Of a stretch of DNA of 64,000 nucleotides, positions 25,265 to 34,791 are shown in pieces. The notes under the pieces were generated by a model. It saw nothing but the letters and a program-made list of their open reading frames with translations. It was not told the DNA's origin and did no database searches. This DNA is from Polyangiaceae bacterium. Its GTDB lineage: Bacteria; Myxococcota_A; Polyangia; Polyangiales; Polyangiaceae. The stretch spans positions 1 through 64,000 of the forward strand of contig JABFXY010000002.1 of NCBI GenBank assembly GCA_013361525.1, in the 5' to 3' direction. The position numbers and the translations under genes are program-made. The stretch's first letter is position 1. Each line of letters starts with the position of its first letter.

Positions 25265-27148
25265 ATGGGCGGACCGGTGCACCTGCGATCGAACAGCAAG
25301 TGGCTCAGGCAGGTCGGCGCATGGCTCGTCTGCGCGCTCGCAGCGACGACGCCGTTCGACGTCCAGGCGGCGGGCTTCGTCGGGACGAGCGCGTCGACAC
25401 CGGTCGAGGAGCGCATCGCCGTTGCCGTCTCCGGCAGTCGGAGCACGGCGTTCTTTCAGCTTCGCGTCGAGTCCCAGGGCGGTCCTTTCGCGATCGTCGT
25501 CCCCGTCGACGACGGGGCTGCGCTCGATTGGTCGTCGCGCGCGTTCTTCGAAGCCCTCGAGGGTGCCACCGCGCCGCGCGTGCTCGCGCCCGAAGCCATC
25601 GACGCGACGTGCGCGCCCTCCGAGGTCGCCGCCGCGCACGTCTTCGGCGACCTCGACGGCACACCCCCGCTCGAGCCGACCGAGACCGCGGTGCTCGATG
25701 GAAGCGCCGCCGTCGAGGTGTGGGCTACCGAGCGCTCGCTCTCCATCTCCGAAGACCTCGCCGCCGTCATGGCATCCGAAGACGCCGGAACGCGCTTCTT
25801 CGTCGCGAAGTTCGACGCGCCCGAGGGCACGTATCTCACCAAAACTTTGCGCGTCGTCGGGCCGTCGCTCGTATCGAGCCTGCCGCTCGCTTATGCGCGC
25901 TCGGGCTCGTCACCGCTTCGCATCGTCTCGTTTTCGATCGGCGCCGGGCGCGCGCTGCCATCGGGCACGCCGGTCCAGATCGATGCTTCCAATCTCGCGC
26001 TCAAAGCCGCGGATGAGACGTCGAACTACGCCGACCTCTTGTCCGACGCGTTCCAAGGGGCGCCGACCGCTCCATACCTGCTCGACATGACAAGCCACCA
26101 ATCGCTCGCCGTCGACGTATCCCTCGGCGAAGACGGCCCCGATGCCCAGGCGTTCCTTCACGGCTATTTCGATCGCGCTGCGGTCTACGGCGAGACGAGG
26201 GATCAACCCTCGTCGTGCATCGAGCAAGCGACCGCCGTGCTCTCGCAGAGCCTGCCGGTTGGAACCACCTGCCCCCGCGCCGATCTCGGCGTCGTCGGCG
26301 GCCTTGCTCCTTGCGCCTCGGACACGTTCGGCCCCGGCGTCCTCGATCCGTCGCTGCTTCGATGTGGTCGCTCCGTCGACGACCTCGCGATCGTCCTCAG
26401 CGATCTCGAGCCCGACGAGGCGTGGCTGACGCGCGCAACCTTTCTTTTGCCGCCGGCGACCTCCGGCATCTCTCGCTCGGTGACGTTCCCCGGCGGTGCG
26501 CGCATCGACCCCGCGCTGCACGCCGGCTCGGTCGATCTCACGGGTTGCGACACCACCGGACAGGGCGGCTCGGGCGAGGGCGGCGCCGGCGACGAAGGCG
26601 GCGGCGCGATCAATGGTCCGGGCGCAAACGGGACGAGCAGCGGCGGCAATGTCGTCGACGTCCCGATCTATTCGAGCGACGGTTGCACCTGTGACGGCGC
26701 CCCGGCGATCGTCGGCTACGTCGAAGAATCGGAGAGCGAAGCACCGGACGCTTATTACGTCGACGATTGCAGCGGCGATTCTTCCGGCAGCTACGACGAA
26801 TACGATGCCGACGATTGCAGCGGCGAAACGAGCGGCAGCGGCGAGTTCCTCGACGACGGCTGCAGCAGCGAAAGCTACGACTCGGCGGGCGACGGCTGCA
26901 GCGGCGAGAGCGACGGCGGCGACGCGTGCAGCGGCGATTCCGCGAGCGGGGATGCCTGTAGCGGTGATTCCGGAGCGGACGATCTCTGCAGTGGAGACGG
27001 CGCCGACGAAGCGTGCGCGGTGCGTCCCGTCAACGGCGCGTCGAGGCGGCGGGGCCGCCTCAGCCCCTTCGTTTACGGCGCGCTCGCGCTCATCGTTCCG
27101 ATCCGCCGGCTGACGCGGCGGCGCGTTGCTTCTCGCGCGAACGGATGA
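25265..27148 (+). CDS. Secreted DUF2330-like protein with CSGD repeats and a C-terminal anchor
   Basis: 627 residues; GAGAGGGGA sits directly before the ATG. Signal peptide about 1–33 (VCALAATTPFDVQAA). The body, about 34–430, matches DUF2330 style (PVEERIAVAVSGSRSTAFFQ, FAIVVPVDDG). A Gly-rich linker is followed by about 90 residues rich in Asp/Ser/Gly/Cys with repeated CSGDS and DxCSGE units. The tail has a basic cluster (RRRGR), a hydrophobic segment (FVYGALALIVPI) and more Arg. Cys-rich segment, one membrane span and Arg-rich tail is the layout of C-terminal sorting signals such as MYXO-CTERM. The acidic repeats could bind calcium. The 3′ end overlaps the M19 gene by 59 bases. Confidence 0.8.
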   Translation: MGGPVHLRSNSKWLRQVGAWLVCALAATTPFDVQAAGFVGTSASTPVEERIAVAVSGSRSTAFFQLRVESQGGPFAIVVPVDDGAALDWSSRAFFEALEGATAPRVLAPEAIDATCAPSEVAAAHVFGDLDGTPPLEPTETAVLDGSAAVEVWATERSLSISEDLAAVMASEDAGTRFFVAKFDAPEGTYLTKTLRVVGPSLVSSLPLAYARSGSSPLRIVSFSIGAGRALPSGTPVQIDASNLALKAADETSNYADLLSDAFQGAPTAPYLLDMTSHQSLAVDVSLGEDGPDAQAFLHGYFDRAAVYGETRDQPSSCIEQATAVLSQSLPVGTTCPRADLGVVGGLAPCASDTFGPGVLDPSLLRCGRSVDDLAIVLSDLEPDEAWLTRATFLLPPATSGISRSVTFPGGARIDPALHAGSVDLTGCDTTGQGGSGEGGAGDEGGGAINGPGANGTSSGGNVVDVPIYSSDGCTCDGAPAIVGYVEESESEAPDAYYVDDCSGDSSGSYDEYDADDCSGETSGSGEFLDDGCSSESYDSAGDGCSGESDGGDACSGDSASGDACSGDSGADDLCSGDGADEACAVRPVNGASRRRGRLSPFVYGALALIVPIRRLTRRRVASRANG

Positions 27149-28274
27149 CGCGCTTCACGTTCTCGCTGAAAATCTTGTGAACGTCCTCCGCGGAGACGCC
27201 CGCTTTGCGGAGCGCCTTCGCGAGCGCAGGGACCTTCGAGGCATCTTCGAGCCCTTTCGCCGGCGTCCCTCCGTCGAAGTCGCTCCCGATTCCGACGTGG
27301 TCGACCCCGGCGACCTCGATCATGTGAAGCGCGTGTTTCGCGAGGTCGTCCACGGTCGCGCCGCCGCCTTCTCTCACGAACTTCTCGTAGAAGTTGAGGC
27401 CGGCGACGCCGCCCGTCTTCGCGATGATGCGCAGCTGCTCGTCGGTCAGATTGCGCGGGTGATCGGCGACTGCGCGTGAGTTGGAATGGGTCGCGACGAT
27501 CGGCGCGCCATAGCGCTCTGCAATGGGGACGAGGTCCGCAAATCCGCGATCGGACATATGCGACACGTCGACGATTCCGCCGTTCTTATAGACGCGCTCG
27601 GCGAACGCTTTGCCCTGCTCGGTGAGACCGCGCTTCTTCTTGTCTTTGCCCGTCGCGCTCGTCGACAGCGCGCTGTCGTGCCAATGCACGGGCCCAATGA
27701 AGATCACGCCGCGTTTGATGAAGCGATCGATCTGCGAGATGTCGTCCGCGAAGCAGCCGGCTCCTTCGATCGAAACGTAAGCAGTGACCTTCCCCGGCGG
27801 CGTCGGGCCTTTCGTGTACGCATGCAGCACGTCGCCGTGCTCCGAAATGATCGATTCGACGGTGTCGAAGATCTCCTCGGCATCCCGAATGGTCGGGTGA
27901 CTGTCGTGGAGGTAATCGGGGATGTAGATCGGATAGACGATTCCGCCGTATTGGCCCGTCTTGAGCTTCGCCATCGTCGCGTGGCCCTCGGGCAGCGACA
28001 CCGGGCGGTCCTTGTATTTCACCTGCCAGGGCGTATCGACGTGCATGTCGATCGCGCGCGGCGGGTCGTCGGGCTTCGGAGGCGCTTCGGCCACCGCGGT
28101 CGCATCGGGCGCGGAGCCGGACGCGGACGTTGCTGGCGCCGGTCCGCCGGTCGCGCTCGATGATGCCGTCGTCGCAGCGGACGAGCTTGCCGCCGACGAC
28201 GACGGCGTCGCGGAGCGATCCCCACACGCGGCTGCGAAGGCCAGCAGCAGAAGCCAGGATGAAAGGGCACGCAT
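27090..28274 (-). CDS. Membrane dipeptidase (peptidase M19) lipoprotein
   Basis: 394 residues. The lipobox FAAAC puts the lipidated Cys at 17; an Ala/Ser/Thr/Pro linker reaches to about 65. The M19 metallopeptidase domain follows: first zinc motif H78-x-D80 (IDMHVDT), bridging Glu in VSIEGAG, His motifs VHWHDSAL and VATHSNSR, and GIGSDFDGG near the end. The family (renal dipeptidase-like) hydrolyses dipeptides, including some with D-residues. On the cell surface it would suit a predatory, protein-degrading bacterium. A longer open frame exists upstream, but only the ATG at 28274 gives a lipoprotein signal. The PhnD-like gene lies 26 bases upstream and may be in the same operon. Confidence 0.92.
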   Translation of the reverse strand: MRALSSWLLLLAFAAACGDRSATPSSSAASSSAATTASSSATGGPAPATSASGSAPDATAVAEAPPKPDDPPRAIDMHVDTPWQVKYKDRPVSLPEGHATMAKLKTGQYGGIVYPIYIPDYLHDSHPTIRDAEEIFDTVESIISEHGDVLHAYTKGPTPPGKVTAYVSIEGAGCFADDISQIDRFIKRGVIFIGPVHWHDSALSTSATGKDKKKRGLTEQGKAFAERVYKNGGIVDVSHMSDRGFADLVPIAERYGAPIVATHSNSRAVADHPRNLTDEQLRIIAKTGGVAGLNFYEKFVREGGGATVDDLAKHALHMIEVAGVDHVGIGSDFDGGTPAKGLEDASKVPALAKALRKAGVSAEDVHKIFSENVKRVIRSREKQRAAASAGGSER

Positions 28275-28300
28275 ATCGTTCCTCGGGCGAGCCGCTCGCC

Positions 28301-29113
28301 TCAGCGCGCTCGGTTCGCGCTCTCCACCAGCCGGCGGAGCTCGTCGAAATGGGACTGCTCCGGCATGTCGAAAGCATCCGCGTTCAGGAGCTTTCGAATC
28401 GGATCGCCGAGCTCGCGCATGGCGTCGGTGATCCGATCCGCCTGGTTGTCCTCGAGCTTCGTCGATACGGCGATGACGTCGGCGGGGATCGGACCGGCGA
28501 CCGCGAGGATGAGAACCTCGTCGTTCTTGTAGCCGGCGTCGAGCCAGCCGGCAGAAATGGGCTCCTTCGCGTTCCCCTCGAACGAGGCGAACGTCGCGCC
28601 CACGTCGGCTTCCCCGTTCATGACGACCCGCACCACGGCCTCGTGGGTTCGGCGCATCGTCTGCTCGGCGAAGATCTCGTCCGGGTCGAGGCCCTCGGCG
28701 AGCAGCTTCAGCCGCGGCACGACGTACCCGGCGGAGCTCTCCCGCGCGACCCACGCGACGCGCTTGCCCTTCAGATCCCCGAGCGTTCGAATGTCGCCCG
28801 CCGCCTTCACGAAGAGGGCGCTCGCGTAATCGGCCTTGCCGGCGCGTCGCGAGCAAAGGCGGATCTTCGCCGCCTGATCGCGCTCGAGGTCGATCGCGAC
28901 GAGCGGCGGCGCCCAGGCGACGTGCACGTCGCCGTCACGCATTCCGCCCACGAGCTTGTCGTAAGAGCGGACGACGAGGGGTTTGATGCTGACGGACGTC
29001 TTCGCTTCGAGCTCGGTGCAGACCGACTCGAGCAGAGCGCCGGCGGCGGGGGCGTTGGAGATGATGGCGAACGTGACGCTCGGTGCCGGAGCGGGCATGG
29101 GCGCCGGAATCAT
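28301..29113 (-). CDS. PhnD-like periplasmic-binding-fold protein without a signal peptide
   Basis: 270 residues. The sequence matches phosphate/phosphonate ABC-transporter binding proteins: KPLVVRSYDKLVGGMRDGDVHVAWAPP, SRRAGKADYASALFVKAAGD, LKGKRVAWVARESSAGYVVP, and VVRVVMNGEADVGATF. No ATPase or permease gene is adjacent. The N-terminus (MIPAPMPAPAPSVTFAII) is not a usable signal peptide, so the protein may stay in the cytoplasm as a sensor or ligand buffer. The start at 29113 leaves 29 bases to the divergent helicase gene; a start at the next Met is also possible. It precedes the M19 dipeptidase gene on the same strand. Confidence 0.75.
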   Translation of the reverse strand: MIPAPMPAPAPSVTFAIISNAPAAGALLESVCTELEAKTSVSIKPLVVRSYDKLVGGMRDGDVHVAWAPPLVAIDLERDQAAKIRLCSRRAGKADYASALFVKAAGDIRTLGDLKGKRVAWVARESSAGYVVPRLKLLAEGLDPDEIFAEQTMRRTHEAVVRVVMNGEADVGATFASFEGNAKEPISAGWLDAGYKNDEVLILAVAGPIPADVIAVSTKLEDNQADRITDAMRELGDPIRKLLNADAFDMPEQSHFDELRRLVESANRAR

Positions 29114-29142
29114 AGTACAGAAAGCGCCACCCACGACCCGAC

Positions 29143-32130
29143 ATGAGCGACAAGGCCGACGTTTCCCACGAGCAAATCCTGTCTGCCGTCCGCAAGGCGT
29201 GCGCGCCCGGGCTGTGGTCCCAAGGGGTCAAGCTGGCGCGCGAAGGGGCCGTCACGCTGGCCGAAAAGAAGCGGGAGGAGGTAACCCTCCGCGTTCGCGA
29301 GCGCGGGCGCGCCGTTGCGCCGACGGTCATTCTCTACCCGCTCGACGACGAGTGGGATTGCGACTGCGGAAGCCGCGTTTCGCCCTGCAACCACGTCGCC
29401 GCCGCAGCGATCGCGCTGGGGCAGCTCGAAAGCGGCGCGCCCGCGTCCGGCACCTCCGGTGCGGCGGGCGCACCGGAGGCACCCACCGCGCCGGCACCCG
29501 CCGCCGGACCGTCGGTGTCGCTGCGTTACGACCTCAAGGTTCAGCACGGAGCACTATCGATCGAGCGATTTCTCAAGGTCGAGGGCGCCGCGCCGAAGCG
29601 CCTCGACGTGTCACTCGTCGATCGCATCGCGCGATCGCTCGAGCCTCGGTTCGATCCGTCACACGACGACATCGCGATCGACCGCATTTTCTATCGGCGT
29701 TTGCACGGTGACGTTCCCCTCGAGCACATGCGCACCGTCCTCGAGGCGCTCGCGCACCACCCCGACGTCCATTTCGACGGAGCGGTCGTGCGGACGAGCG
29801 GCGAGTGGATTTACCCCGACGCGCGCGTCGACGACGGCCCGAAACAAGGCGCCGCATTGCGCATCGTCATGCCCGCCGGCTGCGACGTTCTCGCAATGGG
29901 CGTCGGCCGCGTCGGCGGCGTTCTCCGTCCGCTCGCGGAGACCAACCGCTTCGGTCTTCGATTCGAGAAGCTCCCGATCGTCCGCGATATCGCGCCGCAC
30001 GAGCTCGGCACGCTCGCCACCGAGATCCTCCCCGATCTCGAGCGGACGATGAACGTCACCGTCAATACCAAGCGCATTCCGAGCCGCGAAAAGCGGATCC
30101 TTCCGCGCGTCGAGTTCGAGCTCTCGCACGAGCTCGGCGCGCTGCACGTCCTGCCATTGCTCGTCTACGGCGATCCCGCGCGCGCACGGATCGACGCGGG
30201 CAAGCTCGTCCTGCTCGCGCCGCCGGCGCCTGTTCGCGACGAAGACCGAGAGCGGCAGCTCGTCCATCGATTGCGCGACGAGCTCGAAATGGTCCCGGGC
30301 CGGCGCGTTCGATACGACGGCCGCGAGGCGGCGAAATTCGCATCGAAGCTCGAGGCGTTCCGAATGCGTGAACCGTCGGCGAAAACGACCGGCGAGGGCG
30401 CTGCGCGTCGCGAGCTGATTCCACGCATCGTCGTCGACGGCACGAACATCGACGTCGTCTTCGAGCTCCCTGCCGCGGAGGGCGCCGAGGCTCGGCGCGC
30501 GAAGACGTCCGATGTGGCAGCCGCGTATCGCGAAGGTGTACCGATCGTCGCGCTCGAAGGCGGTGGGTTCGCGCACCTCCCTGCGGAGTTTCTCGTGAAG
30601 CACGGTCAGGCGATCCTCGACCTCGTTGCCTCGCGCGACGAGGAAGGCGCCGTTCCGAAGACCGCGCTACCGGTCGTCGGCGAGGTCGCCGACGCGCTCG
30701 GGGTCGACATTCCTGCGCTCCAGGACGTCATCGGGCCGCTCGCGAAGGACTTCGCCGGAATCCCGCACGCCGAGCTCCCGCCGTCGGTCGCGACCCTGCT
30801 CCGCCCGTATCAGCGCGAGGGCGCCGATTGGCTCTCGTTCTTGCGCGATCAGAACCTCGGCGGGCTCCTCGCCGACGACATGGGTCTCGGAAAGACGTTG
30901 CAGCTGTTGAGCACCATCCGCGGACCCGCACTCGTCGTCTGCCCGCGCAGCGTCGTCCACAACTGGGCGACGGAGATTCGCCGCTTCCGTCCCGATCTCG
31001 AGATCTCGTTCTACGAAGGTACGAATCGCCAAATCGATCAGAGCGCCGACGTCACGCTGACGACGTATGCAGTGCTCCGCAACGATATCGATCGGCTCGC
31101 CGACGTCGATTGGACGATGGTCGTCCTCGACGAGGCGCAAAATATCAAGAACCCGGACAGCCAATCCGCCCGAGCGGCATTCCGGCTCCGCGCCGATGCT
31201 CGCTTCTGTCTCACCGGTACGCCGGTCGAAAACCGCCTCGAAGATCTCTGGAGCCTGATGCGCTTCTCGAATCCCGGTCTCCTCGGCCCGCGTCGCGACT
31301 TCCTCGATCGTTATGCGACGCCGATCGTCGAGGGCTCGAAAGATGCGGCGGAGCGATTGCGGCGTCGCATTCGACCATTCCTCTTGCGACGAACCAAAGA
31401 GGAGGTGCTCACCGATCTGCCTCCGCGCACCGAATCGGTTCTTTATTGCGAGCTCACGGAGGAGGAGCGCGCCCTCTATTCGGCGGTGCTCGCAGCCACC
31501 CGCAAAGAGGTCGTGGAGCGGCTCGGCGAAGGAGCGAGCGTCCTCGCAGTGCTCGAGGCATTGCTCCGCCTGCGCCAGGCTGCATGTCACAGTGGTCTGC
31601 TTCCTGGTCGCGACGCGCAGACGTCGTCGAAGGTGGAGCGCCTCGTCGAATCGCTCGACGAGCTCGCGGCCGAAGGTCGCAAGGCCTTGGTGTTCTCGCA
31701 ATGGACGAGCATGCTCGACCGCATCGAGCCGCATCTACGAGATCGCGCGCTTTCGTTCTCCCGTCTCGACGGCTCGACGCGCGATCGCGGGGCCGTCGTT
31801 CAGACCTTCCAGGATCCCGGCGGACCGCCCGTCATGCTGCTCTCCCTCAAGGCTGGTGGCGTAGGGTTGAACCTCACGGCGGCGGACCACGTCTTCTTGC
31901 TCGACCCTTGGTGGAACCCGGCGGTCGAAGAGCAGGCCGCCGATCGCGCGCATCGAATCGGTCAGGACAAGCCCGTGATGGTCTATCGGCTCGTCGCCAA
32001 AGACACCGTCGAAGAGCGCATTCTCGCGCTGCAAGAGACGAAGCGGCACCTCGCCGACGTCGCGATTTCGGCAGGCAGTGGCGGCGCATCGATCACGAAA
32101 GACGACCTGCTCGGCCTCCTCGCTGAATGA
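29143..32130 (+). CDS. SWIM-finger SNF2-family helicase/ATPase
   Basis: 995 residues. A SWIM zinc finger at 73–84 (C73-x-C75…C82-x-H84) is followed by an Ala/Pro linker and a ~400-residue SNF2-associated region. The SNF2 ATPase begins about 545: [15 protein letters not shown] (Q/I region), DDMGLGKT Walker A at 578–585, DEAQN at 663–667 as motif II, and [17 protein letters not shown] as motif III. The helicase C-terminal half has [44 protein letters not shown] and RAHRIGQ. All ATPase motifs are intact. Bacterial SNF2 proteins translocate on DNA and may remodel RNA polymerase or other bound proteins. A dyad at 32161 follows the stop. Confidence 0.95.
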   Translation: MSDKADVSHEQILSAVRKACAPGLWSQGVKLAREGAVTLAEKKREEVTLRVRERGRAVAPTVILYPLDDEWDCDCGSRVSPCNHVAAAAIALGQLESGAPASGTSGAAGAPEAPTAPAPAAGPSVSLRYDLKVQHGALSIERFLKVEGAAPKRLDVSLVDRIARSLEPRFDPSHDDIAIDRIFYRRLHGDVPLEHMRTVLEALAHHPDVHFDGAVVRTSGEWIYPDARVDDGPKQGAALRIVMPAGCDVLAMGVGRVGGVLRPLAETNRFGLRFEKLPIVRDIAPHELGTLATEILPDLERTMNVTVNTKRIPSREKRILPRVEFELSHELGALHVLPLLVYGDPARARIDAGKLVLLAPPAPVRDEDRERQLVHRLRDELEMVPGRRVRYDGREAAKFASKLEAFRMREPSAKTTGEGAARRELIPRIVVDGTNIDVVFELPAAEGAEARRAKTSDVAAAYREGVPIVALEGGGFAHLPAEFLVKHGQAILDLVASRDEEGAVPKTALPVVGEVADALGVDIPALQDVIGPLAKDFAGIPHAELPPSVATLLRPYQREGADWLSFLRDQNLGGLLADDMGLGKTLQLLSTIRGPALVVCPRSVVHNWATEIRRFRPDLEISFYEGTNRQIDQSADVTLTTYAVLRNDIDRLADVDWTMVVLDEAQNIKNPDSQSARAAFRLRADARFCLTGTPVENRLEDLWSLMRFSNPGLLGPRRDFLDRYATPIVEGSKDAAERLRRRIRPFLLRRTKEEVLTDLPPRTESVLYCELTEEERALYSAVLAATRKEVVERLGEGASVLAVLEALLRLRQAACHSGLLPGRDAQTSSKVERLVESLDELAAEGRKALVFSQWTSMLDRIEPHLRDRALSFSRLDGSTRDRGAVVQTFQDPGGPPVMLLSLKAGGVGLNLTAADHVFLLDPWWNPAVEEQAADRAHRIGQDKPVMVYRLVAKDTVEERILALQETKRHLADVAISAGSGGASITKDDLLGLLAE

Positions 32131-32160
32131 CGAAAGCGTCAGATCGGTATCGAGGCGGAT

Positions 32161-32186
32161 TGCCACAATGCGACGATTTTGTGGCA
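32161..32186. promoter_or_regulatory. Inverted repeat with overlapping sigma-54-like motif
   Basis: TGCCACAA (32161–32168) and TTGTGGCA (32179–32186) are perfect arms around a 10-base loop, 30 bases past the SNF2 stop. They could be a terminator or an operator. TGGCACG at 32182 with ATGTC downstream vaguely resembles a −24/−12 promoter, but the −12 box is poor. Confidence 0.35.
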
Positions 32187-32286
32187 CGACAAATGTCGAG
32201 GTGATGCCGATAACGTCCTCAAACGATTGAGGATGGTGCCATTTAGCAGCGCTGGCGGAAGGCGATGCCGTGCTAGGGTGCTCGCC

Positions 32287-32718
32287 GTGGATCGTCCGAC
32301 GCGACGCCGCGTCTTGATCGTCGATGACAACCCGACTTTCGCGAGGGTTTTGCGAGAGGCGCTATCGACGCGTGGCTATGTGTGCGAAACGGCGCGTTCG
32401 GCGGCCGAAGCATGGAACATGTTCGGTGCGGGTGAATTCGACGCCATCGTTTCGGATCTTCATATCGCCGACCGCGCGGGTGAGGACCGCACGTCGCGCG
32501 ACAGGAGCGGAATCGCACTCCTCAGACGCATTCGCGACGAGTCCCCGGGATGCGCTCGTGTCCTCGTATCGGGGTCGCTCGATCCCGACGAGGTCGCGCC
32601 ACTCGGCGATAGCGTGATCGACGCGTACCTGCGAAAGCCATTCGAACTATCCGCGCTCATCGAAACGATAGAATCGTCGCTCGCGCGGAAGCGGTCTTCG
32701 CGTGCCTCGGGTCATTGA
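32287..32718 (+). CDS. Single-domain response regulator
   Basis: 143 residues from the GTG at 32287. The receiver fold is complete: VLIVDDNPTFARVL acidic pocket, phospho-acceptor Asp in AIVSDLHI, Ser in VLVSGS, and the conserved Lys in YLRKPFEL. A short charged insertion (ADRAGEDRTSRDRSG) follows the phosphorylation site in the loop where the PG-x-x-G turn normally is. There is no output domain, so it works by phosphotransfer or protein contact. An ATG at 32233 in the same frame is an alternative start. No kinase gene is adjacent. The lipoprotein gene starts 34 bases downstream. Confidence 0.85.
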   Translation: MDRPTRRRVLIVDDNPTFARVLREALSTRGYVCETARSAAEAWNMFGAGEFDAIVSDLHIADRAGEDRTSRDRSGIALLRRIRDESPGCARVLVSGSLDPDEVAPLGDSVIDAYLRKPFELSALIETIESSLARKRSSRASGH

Positions 32719-32752
32719 CGAGTCGGTACTCGTTGGTGATACCGTCGCACGC

Positions 32753-33691
32753 ATGCTCCGAAACGACATCGTCAAGCAGTGCGTGGGAAGCTCCTTACGC
32801 GTCACGGCGGTTGTAGCGGCTGCGTGTGCATTCTTGGGTTGCGGCGGCGCGGTGAAATCCGGCGTCGCCGTCGGTCAAATCGGTCACGGCGTCGGCTCGG
32901 CGTCGCAGACGGCTCCGCAAGGCGGTGAGGTCTGCTTGATGCAAGAGGCGATGACTTCGAATCCTCAAGCGGCCGAAAAGCCGATGAGCGAGGCGTGCGT
33001 CAAAGCATTCAAGTCCGACGAGCTGTGGCGTCGCTCGATGGCGGTGCTCGCCGCGTACGGTGGCACGATCGAAGCGGCGGCGTTCGGAATGGAGGATGGC
33101 GGCCGCCTCGAGGCCGCGCGAACGGGCATCACCGGCCCCGATTGGATCGCCGCCGAAGGCCCGGCCGAGACGGCCGCGCGGGATTCGGCGCACCAGCTCG
33201 TCACGCAAATGAGCGCCAACCCGGCGGAGGAAGATCTCGAGGTCGTGATTCGCAATGCGGCCCCTCACGTGAAGGCGATTTGCGACGGCCTCTCGCCGTA
33301 CCTGGAGGCGCAAGCGAAAGCATTCGGCGACCTGAAACAAGAGGTGGAGAAGAAGCGCACCTCCAAGGCGGATCGACGCTGCGGCAGCGTCGACAACAAG
33401 AGCGTGTGCGTCTCCGACTCGTCGGTCGATCGCGTCGTCTACGCGAACGCCTACGGGCAGATCGCCGTCTTGGAGAGCAATCACGTCGTCGCGCGCGACT
33501 CGGTGGCGGCGTTCTGCGCCGCGCACAAGAAGCTCGAGGAGGCGGGCGGCGACGTCGACTCCGACGAGACCTACGACGCGGTCGTCGAGGCCGTGAAGGC
33601 GGCGCGCGGCGCATCGGCATCTGCACCCGCTGCTTCCGGCTCGGAGGAAGGCGCTCCCGCCGCCCCCGCGGCCCCGGCCGAGAAGAAGTAG
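32753..33691 (+). CDS. Lipoprotein of unknown function
   Basis: 312 residues from the ATG at 32753. The signal ends in the lipobox AFLGC, followed by Gly-rich residues. The body is mostly helical with a few cysteines (CLMQEA, SEACVKAF, CGSVDNKSVCVSD) and ends in a disordered Ala/Ser/Pro tail (APAAPAAPAEKK). No enzyme motif is seen. It likely sits at the outer membrane. It could be in one transcript with the response regulator, but no functional link is visible. Confidence 0.75.
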   Translation: MLRNDIVKQCVGSSLRVTAVVAAACAFLGCGGAVKSGVAVGQIGHGVGSASQTAPQGGEVCLMQEAMTSNPQAAEKPMSEACVKAFKSDELWRRSMAVLAAYGGTIEAAAFGMEDGGRLEAARTGITGPDWIAAEGPAETAARDSAHQLVTQMSANPAEEDLEVVIRNAAPHVKAICDGLSPYLEAQAKAFGDLKQEVEKKRTSKADRRCGSVDNKSVCVSDSSVDRVVYANAYGQIAVLESNHVVARDSVAAFCAAHKKLEEAGGDVDSDETYDAVVEAVKAARGASASAPAASGSEEGAPAAPAAPAEKK

Positions 33692-33733
33692 CGGAACGAC
33701 GGCGGCCACGCATTGAGCGTGGCCGCAGCTCGT

Positions 33734-34777
33734 TCACCGCGTCGCGAGCCACACGATCGCGAGCGCGATGAGAAAGAGGCTGCCGACCCACAACGCGAGG
33801 CGAACCGGCCTCACCGCTGCAGCTTGCTGCGGCGGCGACGGAGTCGGCGCCGAGGGAGGCGCGGGCACCTCGGGCGCAACGAAGGCAGCAGGCGGAGGCG
33901 GCAGCGTCGAAATGGCCGTCTGCCGCTCCGCGTCCTCTTTGAGTGCTTCGATCGCGCCGGCGAACGCTCGCATGTCCGCATAGCGCTCGTTCGGGTCCCT
34001 CGCGATTGCCCGCAAGATCACCGCTTCCGCAGCCGGTGACACGTGCGGCGCGATCTCGCGGGGACGCGGCGGGGTCTCGGTCAAGAGTGCGGCGAGCACC
34101 TTGCCCGGCTCCGTCCCGAGGAAAGGCGGGCGGCCCACCATCATGTCGTAGAGGATCGCGCCGACGGCATACACGTCGGAGAGCGGCGTGACGTCGCCGC
34201 GCGCTTGCTCGGGCGCCATATACGAAGGTGTGCCGAGGATCGTTCCGGTCGCCGTGAAGCTCAGGTCCTGGTCTTTCGAAATGCTGAAATCGAGCACCTT
34301 CACGCGTGGCTCCGTCGGCATCCCATCGACGATCACGTTCTCGGGTTTCATGTCGCGGTGCACGATTCCTGCGGCGTGTGCAGCTTCGAGCGCGCGGCAG
34401 ATCTGCATCGTGATGTCGAGCGCGTGACCGTACGGAAGCGTTCGGCTCTGCGCGAGGAGGCTGAACAGCGACACCCCCTCGACGAACTCGAGCACGAGGA
34501 AAAAGCGACCGCGCTCGTCACGACCGCGGCCGAGCACCTTCAGGACGTGGGGGCTGTCGATCGACTCGAGCAGCTCCGCTTCGCGGCGGAATCGGAAGGC
34601 GACGTCCCTTTGATGGACGAGCGCGCCGTGCAGGACTTTGACGGCAACGCGTCGCTCGTCGGGCCCGAACGCCTCGTACACGTGCGCCATCGCGCCCTCC
34701 CCGACGTGCCGCGCGACGCGCCACCCGCCTGGAAGCGTCACGCCGACGAGGTCCGGACCGCCGTCAGCACCGGTCAT
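33734..34777 (-). CDS. Tail-anchored Ser/Thr kinase, last gene of the Hsp70/DUF2169 operon
   Basis: 347 residues. Kinase domain about 15–280: GEGAMAHVYEA loop, lysine in VAVKVLHG, catalytic HRDMKPEN, metal-binding DFSISK in place of DFGISK, and GTPSYMAPEQ. The DFG glycine is serine, which is tolerated in some kinases but unusual. A Pro/Ala-rich linker leads to a C-terminal membrane segment (about 325–343, LALWVGSLFLIALAIVWLA) with only TR beyond it, so the kinase is tail-anchored and faces the cytoplasm. It follows the DUF2169–pentapeptide gene by 14 bases, making it the final gene of a six-gene operon; the other products are likely substrates or scaffolds. Confidence 0.92.
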   Translation of the reverse strand: MTGADGGPDLVGVTLPGGWRVARHVGEGAMAHVYEAFGPDERRVAVKVLHGALVHQRDVAFRFRREAELLESIDSPHVLKVLGRGRDERGRFFLVLEFVEGVSLFSLLAQSRTLPYGHALDITMQICRALEAAHAAGIVHRDMKPENVIVDGMPTEPRVKVLDFSISKDQDLSFTATGTILGTPSYMAPEQARGDVTPLSDVYAVGAILYDMMVGRPPFLGTEPGKVLAALLTETPPRPREIAPHVSPAAEAVILRAIARDPNERYADMRAFAGAIEALKEDAERQTAISTLPPPPAAFVAPEVPAPPSAPTPSPPQQAAAVRPVRLALWVGSLFLIALAIVWLATR

Positions 34778-34791
34778 CGCTCATGCTCTCT

